This document shows, piece by piece, positions 19,057 to 26,792 of a DNA stretch of 64,000 nt. Made by a program: the position numbers and the translations under genes. The stretch's first letter is position 1, and each line of letters opens with the position of its first letter. Source of the DNA: Emcibacter sp. (lineage in GTDB: Bacteria; Pseudomonadota; Alphaproteobacteria; Sphingomonadales; Emcibacteraceae); assembly GCA_021774785.1 (NCBI GenBank), contig JAJFIQ010000026.1, positions 496,001 to 560,000 on the forward strand. The letters are read 5' to 3'. Under the pieces are notes generated by a model. It was not told the DNA's origin. It saw only the letters and a list, made by a program, of their open reading frames with translations, and ran no database searches.

Positions 19057-20454
19057 ATGAGTTTATTAGAACCGTTGATTATGTCAGGGAAAGAAGTTCT
19101 ACCGCTTGTGGAGGGCGGCAAAGGAATTTCTGCAACTAATGGCATGAGCGCAGGGGCCTGGGCGGCGGCAGGTGGTGTGGGAACCGTCAGTTGTGTCAAT
19201 GCGGACAGTTTTGACGATGGGGGAAATATCATTCCCCAGATTTATCATGGTAAAACAAGAATAGAACGTCATCAGGAATTGGTGGATTATGCCATAAATG
19301 GCGGCGTGACCCAAGTAGAGCAAGCCCATGACATGGCTGGCGGTAATGGCCGCATCCATATCAATGTCCTGTGGGAAATGGGCGGTGCAGAGACTATTCT
19401 TGAAGGCGTATTATCCAAGGCCAAAGGGCTGATCCATGGCGTCACATGTGGGGCGGGCATGCCCTATAAGCTGAGCGAAATTGCCGCCAGACATGAGGTG
19501 TTTTATCACCCGATTATTTCTTCTGCCCGTGCCTTTGGCATTCTCTGGAAGCGGGCCTACCAGAAATACGGTAATTGGCTGGGCAGCGTCGTTTATGAAG
19601 ACCCCTGGTTGGCTGGTGGCCATAATGGTCTGACCAATGCGGAAGACCCGCGTGAACCACAAGACCCCTATCCAAGGGTTGCCGCGTTGCGCAGCATGAT
19701 GAATAAATTTGGTTTGGACAGGGTTCCGATCATTATGGCAGGCGGTGTATGGTATCTTCGTGACTGGGCAAAATGGATTAATAATCCTGAAATTGGCCCT
19801 GTGGCCTTTCAATATGGAACGCGGCCCTTATTGACCAAGGAAAGCCCGATTCCCCAGATATGGAAAGATGCCCTGACCAAACTGAAGGAAGGCGACATTT
19901 TGCTGCATCGCTTCAGCCCGACCGGATTTTATTCTTCTGCTGTACGTAATAAATTTCTACGTGCCCTGGAAAGCCGGTCCGACCGTCAGGTGAAATTCAG
20001 TGCTAAACAAACCGAAGATTTTTCCGTTGAAATTCAGGCCCGCAAAAGAAAATATTTTGTTCAGCCCGAAGATAAACCAAAAGCCGATGCCTGGATTGCC
20101 AGCGGATATTGCGAAGGCATGAAAACACCGGATGGGACATTGGTGTTTGTTACTCCCGATGATGCGTTGGAAGTTCGTCAGGATCAGAAGGATTGTATGG
20201 GTTGCCTAAGCCAGTGTAAATTTTCCAACTGGTCTCAGGATTCGGAAAAGAAATATTCTACCGGACGGGGTGCCGACCCACGTAGTTTCTGTATTCAGAA
20301 AACCCTGATGGATATTGCCCACGGCGGTGTCTTGGAAAATAATCTGATGTTTGCCGGGCATTCGGCATTTAATTTTGCCAGCGATCCTTTCTTCAGCAAT
20401 GGCTTTGTCCCCACAGTAAAAGAAATGATTGATCGCATCTTAACCGGTGATTAG
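19057..20454 (+). CDS. Nitronate monooxygenase / 2-nitropropane dioxygenase-like flavoprotein with Cys-rich C-terminal extension
   Basis: The 465-residue protein has the FMN-binding TIM-barrel features of the NMO/FabK-like family: GGVGTVSCVNADSF near the N-terminus, IHGVTCGAGMPYKL, YEDPWLAGGHNGL and VPIIMAGGVW. Typical family members have about 320-360 residues. Here about 110 extra residues follow, with a clustered C380-x2-C383-x3-C387 and a further C412. That pattern suggests a metal or Fe-S site, which ordinary nitronate monooxygenases lack. The substrate is unknown; enoyl reduction or oxidation of nitronates are both conceivable. The gene stands alone after the pnp terminator. Confidence 0.8.
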   Translation: MSLLEPLIMSGKEVLPLVEGGKGISATNGMSAGAWAAAGGVGTVSCVNADSFDDGGNIIPQIYHGKTRIERHQELVDYAINGGVTQVEQAHDMAGGNGRIHINVLWEMGGAETILEGVLSKAKGLIHGVTCGAGMPYKLSEIAARHEVFYHPIISSARAFGILWKRAYQKYGNWLGSVVYEDPWLAGGHNGLTNAEDPREPQDPYPRVAALRSMMNKFGLDRVPIIMAGGVWYLRDWAKWINNPEIGPVAFQYGTRPLLTKESPIPQIWKDALTKLKEGDILLHRFSPTGFYSSAVRNKFLRALESRSDRQVKFSAKQTEDFSVEIQARKRKYFVQPEDKPKADAWIASGYCEGMKTPDGTLVFVTPDDALEVRQDQKDCMGCLSQCKFSNWSQDSEKKYSTGRGADPRSFCIQKTLMDIAHGGVLENNLMFAGHSAFNFASDPFFSNGFVPTVKEMIDRILTGD

Positions 20455-20536
20455 GACCTAAGTTTTTCATTCACGGATACTTTATTTCATTATTTTGAAA
20501 AAATGACGTATTGTAGTGTGAACCATTGGAAAAAAG

Positions 20537-20977
20537 ATGCCGGAAAACACAAAAGATAAAGAAAGACCCTTTTCACGGGTCGTACAGAAATTAAGGCAGG
20601 TGGGTTTGCGCCCCACCCGCCAGCGTCTGGCTCTGGCAAAAATTTTGTTTGATGGTCCTTGCCGCCATGTGACCGCAGAAATACTCCATGATGAGGTGTC
20701 ACAGGCCAATATAAGCGTGTCACTTGCCACCATATATAATAGCCTGCACCAATTCACCAATGCGGGGCTTCTCAGGGAAGTTGTGGTGGATTCGGGTCGG
20801 ACTTATTTTGATACCAATATATCCGATCACTATCATTATTTTATGGAAAAGGAAGGGTGTCTGAAAGACATTCCCCGCGGGGCGATAAATTTTGACATGT
20901 TGCCGGATGAGCCCGAGGGCAAGAAATTTTCCCGGATTGAAGTAATCATTCATGTAACCGAAGAAAGCCAGAAATAA
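20537..20977 (+). CDS. irr: Iron response regulator Irr (Fur family)
   Basis: This 146-residue Fur-superfamily regulator has the winged helix RPTRQRLALAKILFDG and the SLATIYNSLHQFTNAGLL recognition segment. It also has the histidine-rich HYHYFMEKEG motif, which in Irr is linked to heme-dependent control. It lacks the CxxC pairs of Fur, Zur and PerR. Irr represses or activates iron and heme genes under iron limitation in alphaproteobacteria. Its stop codon lies one base from the stop of the convergent SH3 gene. The fabA-fabB neighbours often seen with irr are absent. Confidence 0.88.
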   Translation: MPENTKDKERPFSRVVQKLRQVGLRPTRQRLALAKILFDGPCRHVTAEILHDEVSQANISVSLATIYNSLHQFTNAGLLREVVVDSGRTYFDTNISDHYHYFMEKEGCLKDIPRGAINFDMLPDEPEGKKFSRIEVIIHVTEESQK

Positions 20978-20978
20978 C

Positions 20979-21491
20979 CTAGTCTAATAATTCCTCATCC
21001 AGTGTTCCCCAAAAGCTTCCCTGCTTCAGCCAACCTGTAAAGCCATCCACATCCAGTTCGCACCAGCCATATTCACAGCGGCGGATTTTACCGACGACCC
21101 CGGCTTCGGCGATTACTGCGACCGGCTGACCGGAATCTGGTCCCTTTAGGAGATTCTGTTGTTCGACAATGATCAGTGCGGTTCGTTTGCTGGATAATAG
21201 CGGCCCCCATATCCAGCCGGCGGCCCCTTCCGAATCCACGATTTTGCGCCAGTCTTTATATTCCGCAATGACCTTGACCGGAAGGCCTGCCTTTTTAAAC
21301 ACCCACATTATGGGATATTTTCCATCAGGGCCGGTTCTGACATTGACGATGTTTTTGGCCAGAGATACATATCGGGGTACCAGATAACCGCTCTGCCCCA
21401 CTATGGTTTTTTCTTTTGCCACCGCCGTAAAGAACGGTTGACAGAAAGCCAAGAGACAGATTGATAGACATACAAAGCGTCCGATGGCCAT
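20979..21491 (-). CDS. Secreted protein with bacterial SH3-like domains
   Basis: The 170-residue protein begins with a signal peptide (about 25 residues, ending ...FTAVAKEK). It contains two SH3-like stretches: VNVRTGPDGKYPIMWVFKKA followed by VKVIAEYKDWRKI and GWIWGPLLS, and a second, weaker copy from about residue 115. Such domains bind cell-wall peptides or serve as protein contacts in the envelope. The pair of an SH3-domain protein divergent from a D-2-hydroxyacid dehydrogenase recurs in alphaproteobacteria, but I know of no explained link. Confidence 0.82.
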   Translation of the reverse strand: MAIGRFVCLSICLLAFCQPFFTAVAKEKTIVGQSGYLVPRYVSLAKNIVNVRTGPDGKYPIMWVFKKAGLPVKVIAEYKDWRKIVDSEGAAGWIWGPLLSSKRTALIIVEQQNLLKGPDSGQPVAVIAEAGVVGKIRRCEYGWCELDVDGFTGWLKQGSFWGTLDEELLD

Positions 21492-21621
21492 TATGTTATT
21501 TCTCCTGAATTTTAGTTGAGATGTTTGAATCTATCGGTTAATTCTGCTAGACATGATAATGAATGATAAGGTGATCACAAGCCTTTTATATGTCCAATGA
21601 TAATAAAAACCGGAGTTCTGA

Positions 21622-22608
21622 ATGACGTCTAAGAAACCACTGGTAATCGTCACCAGAAAATTGCCTGACATTATTGAAACACGGATGATGGAATTGTTTA
21701 ATGTCCGTCTTAATTTGGACGATCATGCGTTCACGGCGGCCGAAATGACAGAGGCCGTGAAGGAAGCGGATGTTCTGGTGCCAACTGTCACGGACAGGTT
21801 GGATGCCAGAATATTGGCGCAGTCCGGACCTAACCTGAAGCTGATTGCCAATTACGGGGCCGGTGTGGATCATATTGATCTGGCATCTGCCCGTCAGCGC
21901 AGCATCACGGTGACCAATACGCCGGGGGTACTGACAGAGGATACCGCCGATATGACGTTGGCCCTGCTTCTCGCGGTGCCGCGTCGCCTGATAGAAGGCG
22001 AAAGACTGCTGCAATCGGGGGAATGGAAGGGCTGGTCACCAACCGGCATGACCGGGTCGCGCATTTGGGGAAAACGGCTGGGCATCATTGGCATGGGCCG
22101 TATCGGACAGGCAGTAGCGCGCCGGGCCAAGGCCTTTGGCATGTCCATACATTATCATAATCGCCACCGAATTGGTGCGGATGTCGAGGAAGAACTGGAA
22201 GCTACATACTGGGAAAGCCTTGACCAGATGCTGGCGCGTATGGATATTATTTCCGTCAATTGTCCCCATACGCCCGCCACTTATCATCTGTTATCAGCCA
22301 GACGTTTAAAACTGATGCAGAAACATGCCTTTGTCATCAACACATCACGCGGTGAAGTGATTGACGAGAATGCCCTGATCAGAATGCTGGTTGCGGGCGA
22401 GCTGGCTGGAGCCGGGCTGGATGTGTTTGAAAATGAACCGGCAGTAAATCCAAGACTTCTGGAAATGCCAAGCGTGGTGGCTCTGCCTCATATGGGATCG
22501 GCGACCTTCGAGGGTCGTAATGATATGGGTGAAAAGGTTCTGATCAATATCAAAACTTTTTCTGATGGTCATAATCCGCCGGACCGGGTTCTGGAAGACT
22601 GGGTTTAA
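21622..22608 (+). CDS. D-2-hydroxyacid dehydrogenase (glyoxylate/hydroxypyruvate reductase type)
   Basis: This 328-residue NAD(P)-dependent enzyme reduces glyoxylate, hydroxypyruvate or similar 2-oxoacids. The dinucleotide-binding motif is GMGRIGQAVARRAKAFGM. NTSRGEVIDENAL supplies the catalytic Arg, DVFENEP the Glu, and LPHMGSAT the His. ANYGAGVDHIDL near residue 80 is the substrate-loop signature of glycerate dehydrogenases. It is divergent from the SH3 gene, and its stop overlaps that of the MoeB-like gene by 4 bp. Confidence 0.9.
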   Translation: MTSKKPLVIVTRKLPDIIETRMMELFNVRLNLDDHAFTAAEMTEAVKEADVLVPTVTDRLDARILAQSGPNLKLIANYGAGVDHIDLASARQRSITVTNTPGVLTEDTADMTLALLLAVPRRLIEGERLLQSGEWKGWSPTGMTGSRIWGKRLGIIGMGRIGQAVARRAKAFGMSIHYHNRHRIGADVEEELEATYWESLDQMLARMDIISVNCPHTPATYHLLSARRLKLMQKHAFVINTSRGEVIDENALIRMLVAGELAGAGLDVFENEPAVNPRLLEMPSVVALPHMGSATFEGRNDMGEKVLINIKTFSDGHNPPDRVLEDWV

Positions 22609-23360
22609 ATTTCATCATTACAGATTGGGCAGCCCGGATCTTTGGGCAGCTTGATGGTGCGGCTGGTGGCGCTGAGTGCATCGTAAAGAACCAGTTTTCC
22701 GGCTAGGCTGTCGCCTAGCTCTAGCAGTTCTTTTAGAATTTCAACTGCCTGCATGGTTCCCAAAACCCCGGCGACGGCACCTAATATTCCCGCCTCAGCA
22801 CAATTGCCCACATTGCCTGGATGGTCGGGGATGAAACAGCGGTAACAGGGCTTGTCTGACAGGTAGCCTTTAAAAGTGCTAATCTGGCCGTCAAACTGAC
22901 TTAGGGCGGCAGAAACGAGGGGTATTTTACGCTTCAGGCAGACATCATTGATCACAAACCGGGTATCAAAATTATCACAACCATCGGCGACAATATCATA
23001 ATTTGAGATGATTTCTTCGGCATTTTCATCGGTAAGCCGCTCTGAAAAGGCAATGATTTTCACATCCGGATTTATTTGCCGGATCATATCCTGTGCACTT
23101 TCGGTTTTCAGATTGCCGATTTGATCTGTTGTGTGAAGAATCTGTCTTTGCAGATTGCTTAAATCAACCACATCATTATCAATGACCCCGATGGTGCCAA
23201 CCCCTGCCGCCGCCAGATATAATATCAGCGGACTGCCCAGCCCTCCGGCGCCAATAACCAAAACACGCGAGGACAGCAACCTCTGCTGTCCGGCCCCACC
23301 CACCTGTTTCAGGATTATATGGCGGGCATATCGGTCAAGTTGATCATCATTTAATGTCAT
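22605..23360 (-). CDS. MoeB/HesA/ThiF-family adenylyltransferase (E1-like sulfur-carrier activating enzyme)
   Basis: This enzyme adenylates the C-terminus of a ubiquitin-like sulfur carrier. The ATG at 23360 (251 residues, MTLNDDQLDRYARHIIL) matches family starts; ORF-initial codons further upstream overlap the preceding gene. Motifs are GAGGLGSP (about 37-44), the DNDVVDLSNLQRQ ATP site, the catalytic Cys in GNCAEAGILG (about residue 187), and two Zn CxxC pairs (CYRC and CPIC). There is no C-terminal rhodanese domain. Its start overlaps the end of the ThiS/MoaD-like gene by 14 bp, which suggests coupled synthesis of the enzyme and its likely partner. Confidence 0.88.
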   Translation of the reverse strand: MTLNDDQLDRYARHIILKQVGGAGQQRLLSSRVLVIGAGGLGSPLILYLAAAGVGTIGVIDNDVVDLSNLQRQILHTTDQIGNLKTESAQDMIRQINPDVKIIAFSERLTDENAEEIISNYDIVADGCDNFDTRFVINDVCLKRKIPLVSAALSQFDGQISTFKGYLSDKPCYRCFIPDHPGNVGNCAEAGILGAVAGVLGTMQAVEILKELLELGDSLAGKLVLYDALSATSRTIKLPKDPGCPICNDEI

Positions 23361-23592
23361 TGGCAACATCAACCGCGATTTCAACATCTTCATAATCGGC
23401 AGGCAGGATTACAAAAATATCGCCGTCCTCTACCGTAAAGGCGTCGGGATTTTCTATTTCTTCACCATTGCGCAGGACGGCAAATTCCATGAGGCCCGTC
23501 GCGCGGGCCTCGGCCAGTATGCGCTCTACCGTCAGTTCAGAAACGAATAGTGTGGATTCCGTCCCCTGTACCCGCAAAATTACATTTCCCAT
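23347..23592 (-). CDS. ThiS/MoaD-like beta-grasp protein lacking the C-terminal Gly-Gly
   Basis: The likely start is the ATG at 23592, four bases after the cysK stop, giving 81 residues. VLRNGEEIENPDAFTVEDGD followed by IFVILPA matches the C-terminal half of sulfur-carrier beta-grasp proteins such as ThiS, MoaD and CysO. Those proteins end in Gly-Gly, the group that is adenylated and thiolated. Here the chain instead continues ADYEDVEIAVDVANDIK and stops, with no Gly-Gly in any frame nearby. It lies between cysK and a MoeB-like E1 and overlaps the latter. It could be a regulator, scaffold or non-canonical carrier. Confidence 0.65.
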   Translation of the reverse strand: MGNVILRVQGTESTLFVSELTVERILAEARATGLMEFAVLRNGEEIENPDAFTVEDGDIFVILPADYEDVEIAVDVANDIK

Positions 23593-23596
23593 GAAC

Positions 23597-24556
23597 TTAT
23601 AGCCCGTCAAACATCGCAGTTGACAGATAACGTTCTGCGAAAGAGGGGATGATGACAACAATCTGCTTGCCTGCCATATCATCCCGTTCGGCTAACTCCA
23701 GTGCGGCTGCAACAGCAGCACCGGATGAAATGCCCACGGGAATACCTTCGTATTTAGCAACAAGGCGCGCGGTTTCAAAAGAGGTTTCATTGCCGATAGT
23801 CAGAACTTCATCCACAAATTCAGTTGCGAGAATTTCGGGGATAAATCCGGCACCGATTCCCTGTATTTTATGGGGGCCAGGCTGTCCACCGGACAGGATA
23901 GGACTGTCTTCCGGTTCTACAGCCACCAGATACAGGCTGTCTTTCTTTGATTTCAAAGCACGACCAATGCCGGTAATCGTACCACCAGTTCCCACGCCGG
24001 AAACAATGACATCCACGTCACCATTCGTATCATTCCAGATTTCATTGGCGGTTGTAATTTCATGGATTGCCGGGTTGGCGGGGTTGGCAAATTGTTGGGG
24101 CATAACCGCATTATCGGAAGCCTCCACCATTTCCTGTGCCCGGGCGATAGCGCCTTTCATACCCAGTTCCGCCGGGGAAAGTTCTAGCTTGGCTCCCAGT
24201 ATGAGCAACATCTTGCGCCGTTCCAGTGACATGCTTTCCGGCATCACAAGGGTAAGGTTATAGCCCTTTGCCGCACAGACATAGGCCAGCGCAATACCGG
24301 TATTGCCGGAGGTTGGCTCAATGATCATGGTGTCTTCTGTAATTTTTCCCTGTTGTTCAAGAGAGGCAATCATGGCCGCGCCAATCCGGTCTTTTACCGA
24401 GGCCAGTGGATTGAAAAACTCCAGTTTAAGCAGAATTTCAGCCCCAAGGTCACTGCCCAGCCGGTTCATCCTCACCAGGGGCGTATTGCCAAGAGTCTCA
24501 ATGATATTGTCATAAATTTTGCCACAGCCTTCTGTACCAGTTTCAGTAACGGACAT
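23597..24556 (-). CDS. cysK: Cysteine synthase A (O-acetylserine sulfhydrylase)
   Basis: This PLP enzyme makes cysteine from O-acetylserine and sulfide. The 319 residues carry the PLP lysine at about K55 (ASVKDRIGAAMI), the substrate loop PTSGNTGIAL at 81-90, and the phosphate-binding GTGGTITGIG. It is the second gene of a minus-strand run: Rrf2 regulator, cysK, ThiS-like, MoeB-like. Gaps are 15 bases or less, then overlap, so they are probably one operon devoted to sulfur. Confidence 0.93.
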   Translation of the reverse strand: MSVTETGTEGCGKIYDNIIETLGNTPLVRMNRLGSDLGAEILLKLEFFNPLASVKDRIGAAMIASLEQQGKITEDTMIIEPTSGNTGIALAYVCAAKGYNLTLVMPESMSLERRKMLLILGAKLELSPAELGMKGAIARAQEMVEASDNAVMPQQFANPANPAIHEITTANEIWNDTNGDVDVIVSGVGTGGTITGIGRALKSKKDSLYLVAVEPEDSPILSGGQPGPHKIQGIGAGFIPEILATEFVDEVLTIGNETSFETARLVAKYEGIPVGISSGAAVAAALELAERDDMAGKQIVVIIPSFAERYLSTAMFDGL

Positions 24557-24571
24557 TCATGCCTCCTTCAG

Positions 24572-25027
24572 TTATATTGTAAATGTGAAGTTTTTTGCGG
24601 AATCTGTCTCTACGCCCTCACTCATGGCCTGCTGACATAAATCCTGCAAGGTAATATTATTAAGTTTTTCTACGATACTGTCATTTAGGTTTTCAATCAA
24701 AGGATTGATTACTTTTATCCCCATGGGCGACTGGGACAGGGCACCTTTATTGTCTTTATTACCGTCCATATTATTGACCACTTTAACAATTTCACCCACG
24801 GAAACCCGTCGTCTTTCCCGCGCAAGATTATAACCGCCTTTTGGTCCTCTGACGCCTTTTAAAATTCCGGCGCGCACAAGCTGCTGCATAACCTGCTCCA
24901 GATAGCGTTGGGGAATCTCCTGTCGGCGCGTAATATCCCTGCTTTGCACAGGCCCGCCGCGTCCATTATAGGCTACGTCAACAACGGCTTCTAAGGCATA
25001 AATCATTTTCTTGGTTAAACGAAACAT
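24572..25027 (-). CDS. Rrf2-family transcriptional regulator (CymR-like by context)
   Basis: The 151-residue protein has the Rrf2 winged helix: MIYALEAVVDVAYN, IPQRYLEQVMQQLVRAGIL and the wing GPKGGYNLAR. IscR-type members carry three Cys for an Fe-S cluster, whereas here only one Cys is seen (LQDLCQQ), so an Fe-S cluster is unlikely. The gene lies 15 bases upstream of cysK in the same direction. In Firmicutes the Rrf2 protein CymR uses CysK as a co-repressor to sense cysteine. A similar role is plausible but inferred from context only. Confidence 0.85.
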   Translation of the reverse strand: MFRLTKKMIYALEAVVDVAYNGRGGPVQSRDITRRQEIPQRYLEQVMQQLVRAGILKGVRGPKGGYNLARERRRVSVGEIVKVVNNMDGNKDNKGALSQSPMGIKVINPLIENLNDSIVEKLNNITLQDLCQQAMSEGVETDSAKNFTFTI

Positions 25028-25042
25028 TCTAGTTTCCTCATT

Positions 25043-25498
25043 TTAACTCTGTGTTCCGGTGGAACCAAATCCCCCGGCTCCGCGCGCGGTTTCATCAAGG
25101 CTGTCGCGAACATCCCAAGTGGTTTGGATGACGGCGGCTATTACCATTTGGGCAATACGCATGCCACGGGTAATGACAAAATCCTGCCCCCCGTGATTGA
25201 CCAGTATCACTTTCACTTCGCCCCGATAGTCGGCATCAATGGTACCAGGGCTATTGAGAACGGTGACGCCATTTTTCCAGGCAAGACCGCTCCGTGGCCG
25301 GACCTGTGCCTCAAACCCGTGGGGCAGGGCCATGGCAAAACCTGTTGGCACCAGCAGACGTTCACTGGCCCTTAGGATAAGTTCTTCTCCCTCCGCAAGG
25401 GCCGCCAGAAGGTCCATACCCGCACTGTTTGCGGTTTCATATTCCGGCCGTTTAAGTCCTTCCCCGTGGGGCAGCTGTTGAAAGCCAACTATTGTCAT
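25043..25498 (-). CDS. dut: dUTP pyrophosphatase
   Basis: This trimeric enzyme hydrolyses dUTP to dUMP and pyrophosphate, which keeps uracil out of DNA. The 151 residues show the five motifs: [33 protein letters not shown], the RIAQMV strand, and the flexible C-terminal [10 protein letters not shown]. It follows coaBC by 14 bases, a conserved neighbour. Confidence 0.96.
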   Translation of the reverse strand: MTIVGFQQLPHGEGLKRPEYETANSAGMDLLAALAEGEELILRASERLLVPTGFAMALPHGFEAQVRPRSGLAWKNGVTVLNSPGTIDADYRGEVKVILVNHGGQDFVITRGMRIAQMVIAAVIQTTWDVRDSLDETARGAGGFGSTGTQS

Positions 25499-25512
25499 TT
25501 TTATGCCTTACG

Positions 25513-26736
25513 TTACGTGAAATGTTTTTCTATTTTTTGTGCCAGCCGTCTGGCAACCTCGTCTTTATGAGCATTGTCCCATTCTTCTGCCCCTGCTGCG
25601 GTTATCAGGCTCACCCGGTTATGATCACCGCCCATGACACTCTGACCATCAGTGGTTGAAACATCATTGGCGACAATCCAGTCACAGCCTTTGCGTTTTA
25701 GTTTGGCTTTGGCGTTATTTGAGATATTCTCTGTTTCGGCAGCAAAACCGACCACCAGAGTTGGTCTGTTTGTCGCGTCATTTGACAGTATTTTCAGAAT
25801 GTCCGGGTTTTCCACCATCTGTAGTGCCGGTATTTGGCCGCCCTGCTTTTTGATCTTCTGGGCGGCCTCTTGGGATGTCCGCCAGTCAGCGACAGCGGCA
25901 ACACAGATTGCCACATCGGCTGGTAGTGTATTTTGACAGGCGGCAAGCATTTCATTTGCCGATTCGATATTCGTCACCGTGACATTCTTTGGTGCGTCAA
26001 GATTGGTCGGCCCTGAAATTAGGCTTACTTTTGCCCCCAGTTCGCGCAAAGCTCTGGCGATGGCATAGCCCTGTTTGCCGGACGAGCGATTGGCAATATA
26101 TCGCACCGGATCAATGGCCTCATAGGTGGGGCCGGCGGTAATTATAATATGCCTACCTGCTAGTGGCCCTGTTGGGGTAAAAAAACCTTCTAGCGCGGCA
26201 ACTAAGTCCTCTACTTCTGCCAGACGTCCTGCGCCCACCTCACCGCAGGCCAGATCGCCGCTTGTGGGATTGATCACATGGATGCCGTCTTTTTGCAATT
26301 GTTTCACATTACGCTGGGTCGCGGCATGCTCCCACATGCGGCTGTTCATGCTGGGTGCGATCATTACCGGCTTGTCGGTTGCCAGTAAGGCGGTGGTGGC
26401 CAGATTGTCGGCAATACCCGCCACCATCTTGGCCATCATATCAGCCGTGGCCGGGGCAACCAATACCAGATCAGCTTCCCGCGACAGCCGGATATGGCCC
26501 ATTTCCACTTCATCGGTTAGCGAGAAAAGATCAGTGTATGTTTTTTCGCCGCTCAAGCCGCTGACGGAAAGCGGTGTGACAAACTGTTCGCCGCCCTTGG
26601 TCAGGATAGTGCGCACCGTCATGCCCCGCTCTTTAACGCGCCGGATCAGGTCAAGACATTTATAGGCCGCAATGCCACCGCCAATGATCAGTAATAATCG
26701 TTTTCCCTCAAGGGAACTATGTGTTTCTAAGGTCAT
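25513..26736 (-). CDS. coaBC: Bifunctional phosphopantothenoylcysteine decarboxylase / phosphopantothenate--cysteine ligase
   Basis: This protein performs two consecutive steps of coenzyme A synthesis. Of 407 residues, the N-terminal half is the FMN-dependent CoaC decarboxylase (GGIAAYKCLDLIRR, VLVAPATADMMAKMVAGIAD, APSMNSRMWEH). The C-terminal half is the CoaB ligase (TAGPTYEAIDPVRYIANRSS, VGFAAET, and NDVS after the Lys-rich segment). It is followed closely by dut, and lies near ubiB and ubiE as in many alphaproteobacteria. Confidence 0.96.
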   Translation of the reverse strand: MTLETHSSLEGKRLLLIIGGGIAAYKCLDLIRRVKERGMTVRTILTKGGEQFVTPLSVSGLSGEKTYTDLFSLTDEVEMGHIRLSREADLVLVAPATADMMAKMVAGIADNLATTALLATDKPVMIAPSMNSRMWEHAATQRNVKQLQKDGIHVINPTSGDLACGEVGAGRLAEVEDLVAALEGFFTPTGPLAGRHIIITAGPTYEAIDPVRYIANRSSGKQGYAIARALRELGAKVSLISGPTNLDAPKNVTVTNIESANEMLAACQNTLPADVAICVAAVADWRTSQEAAQKIKKQGGQIPALQMVENPDILKILSNDATNRPTLVVGFAAETENISNNAKAKLKRKGCDWIVANDVSTTDGQSVMGGDHNRVSLITAAGAEEWDNAHKDEVARRLAQKIEKHFT

Positions 26737-26792
26737 GAAGATAATGTAGGAATAAAAAAGCGTAAAATCAAGTGAACTACGAAAAAATACTG

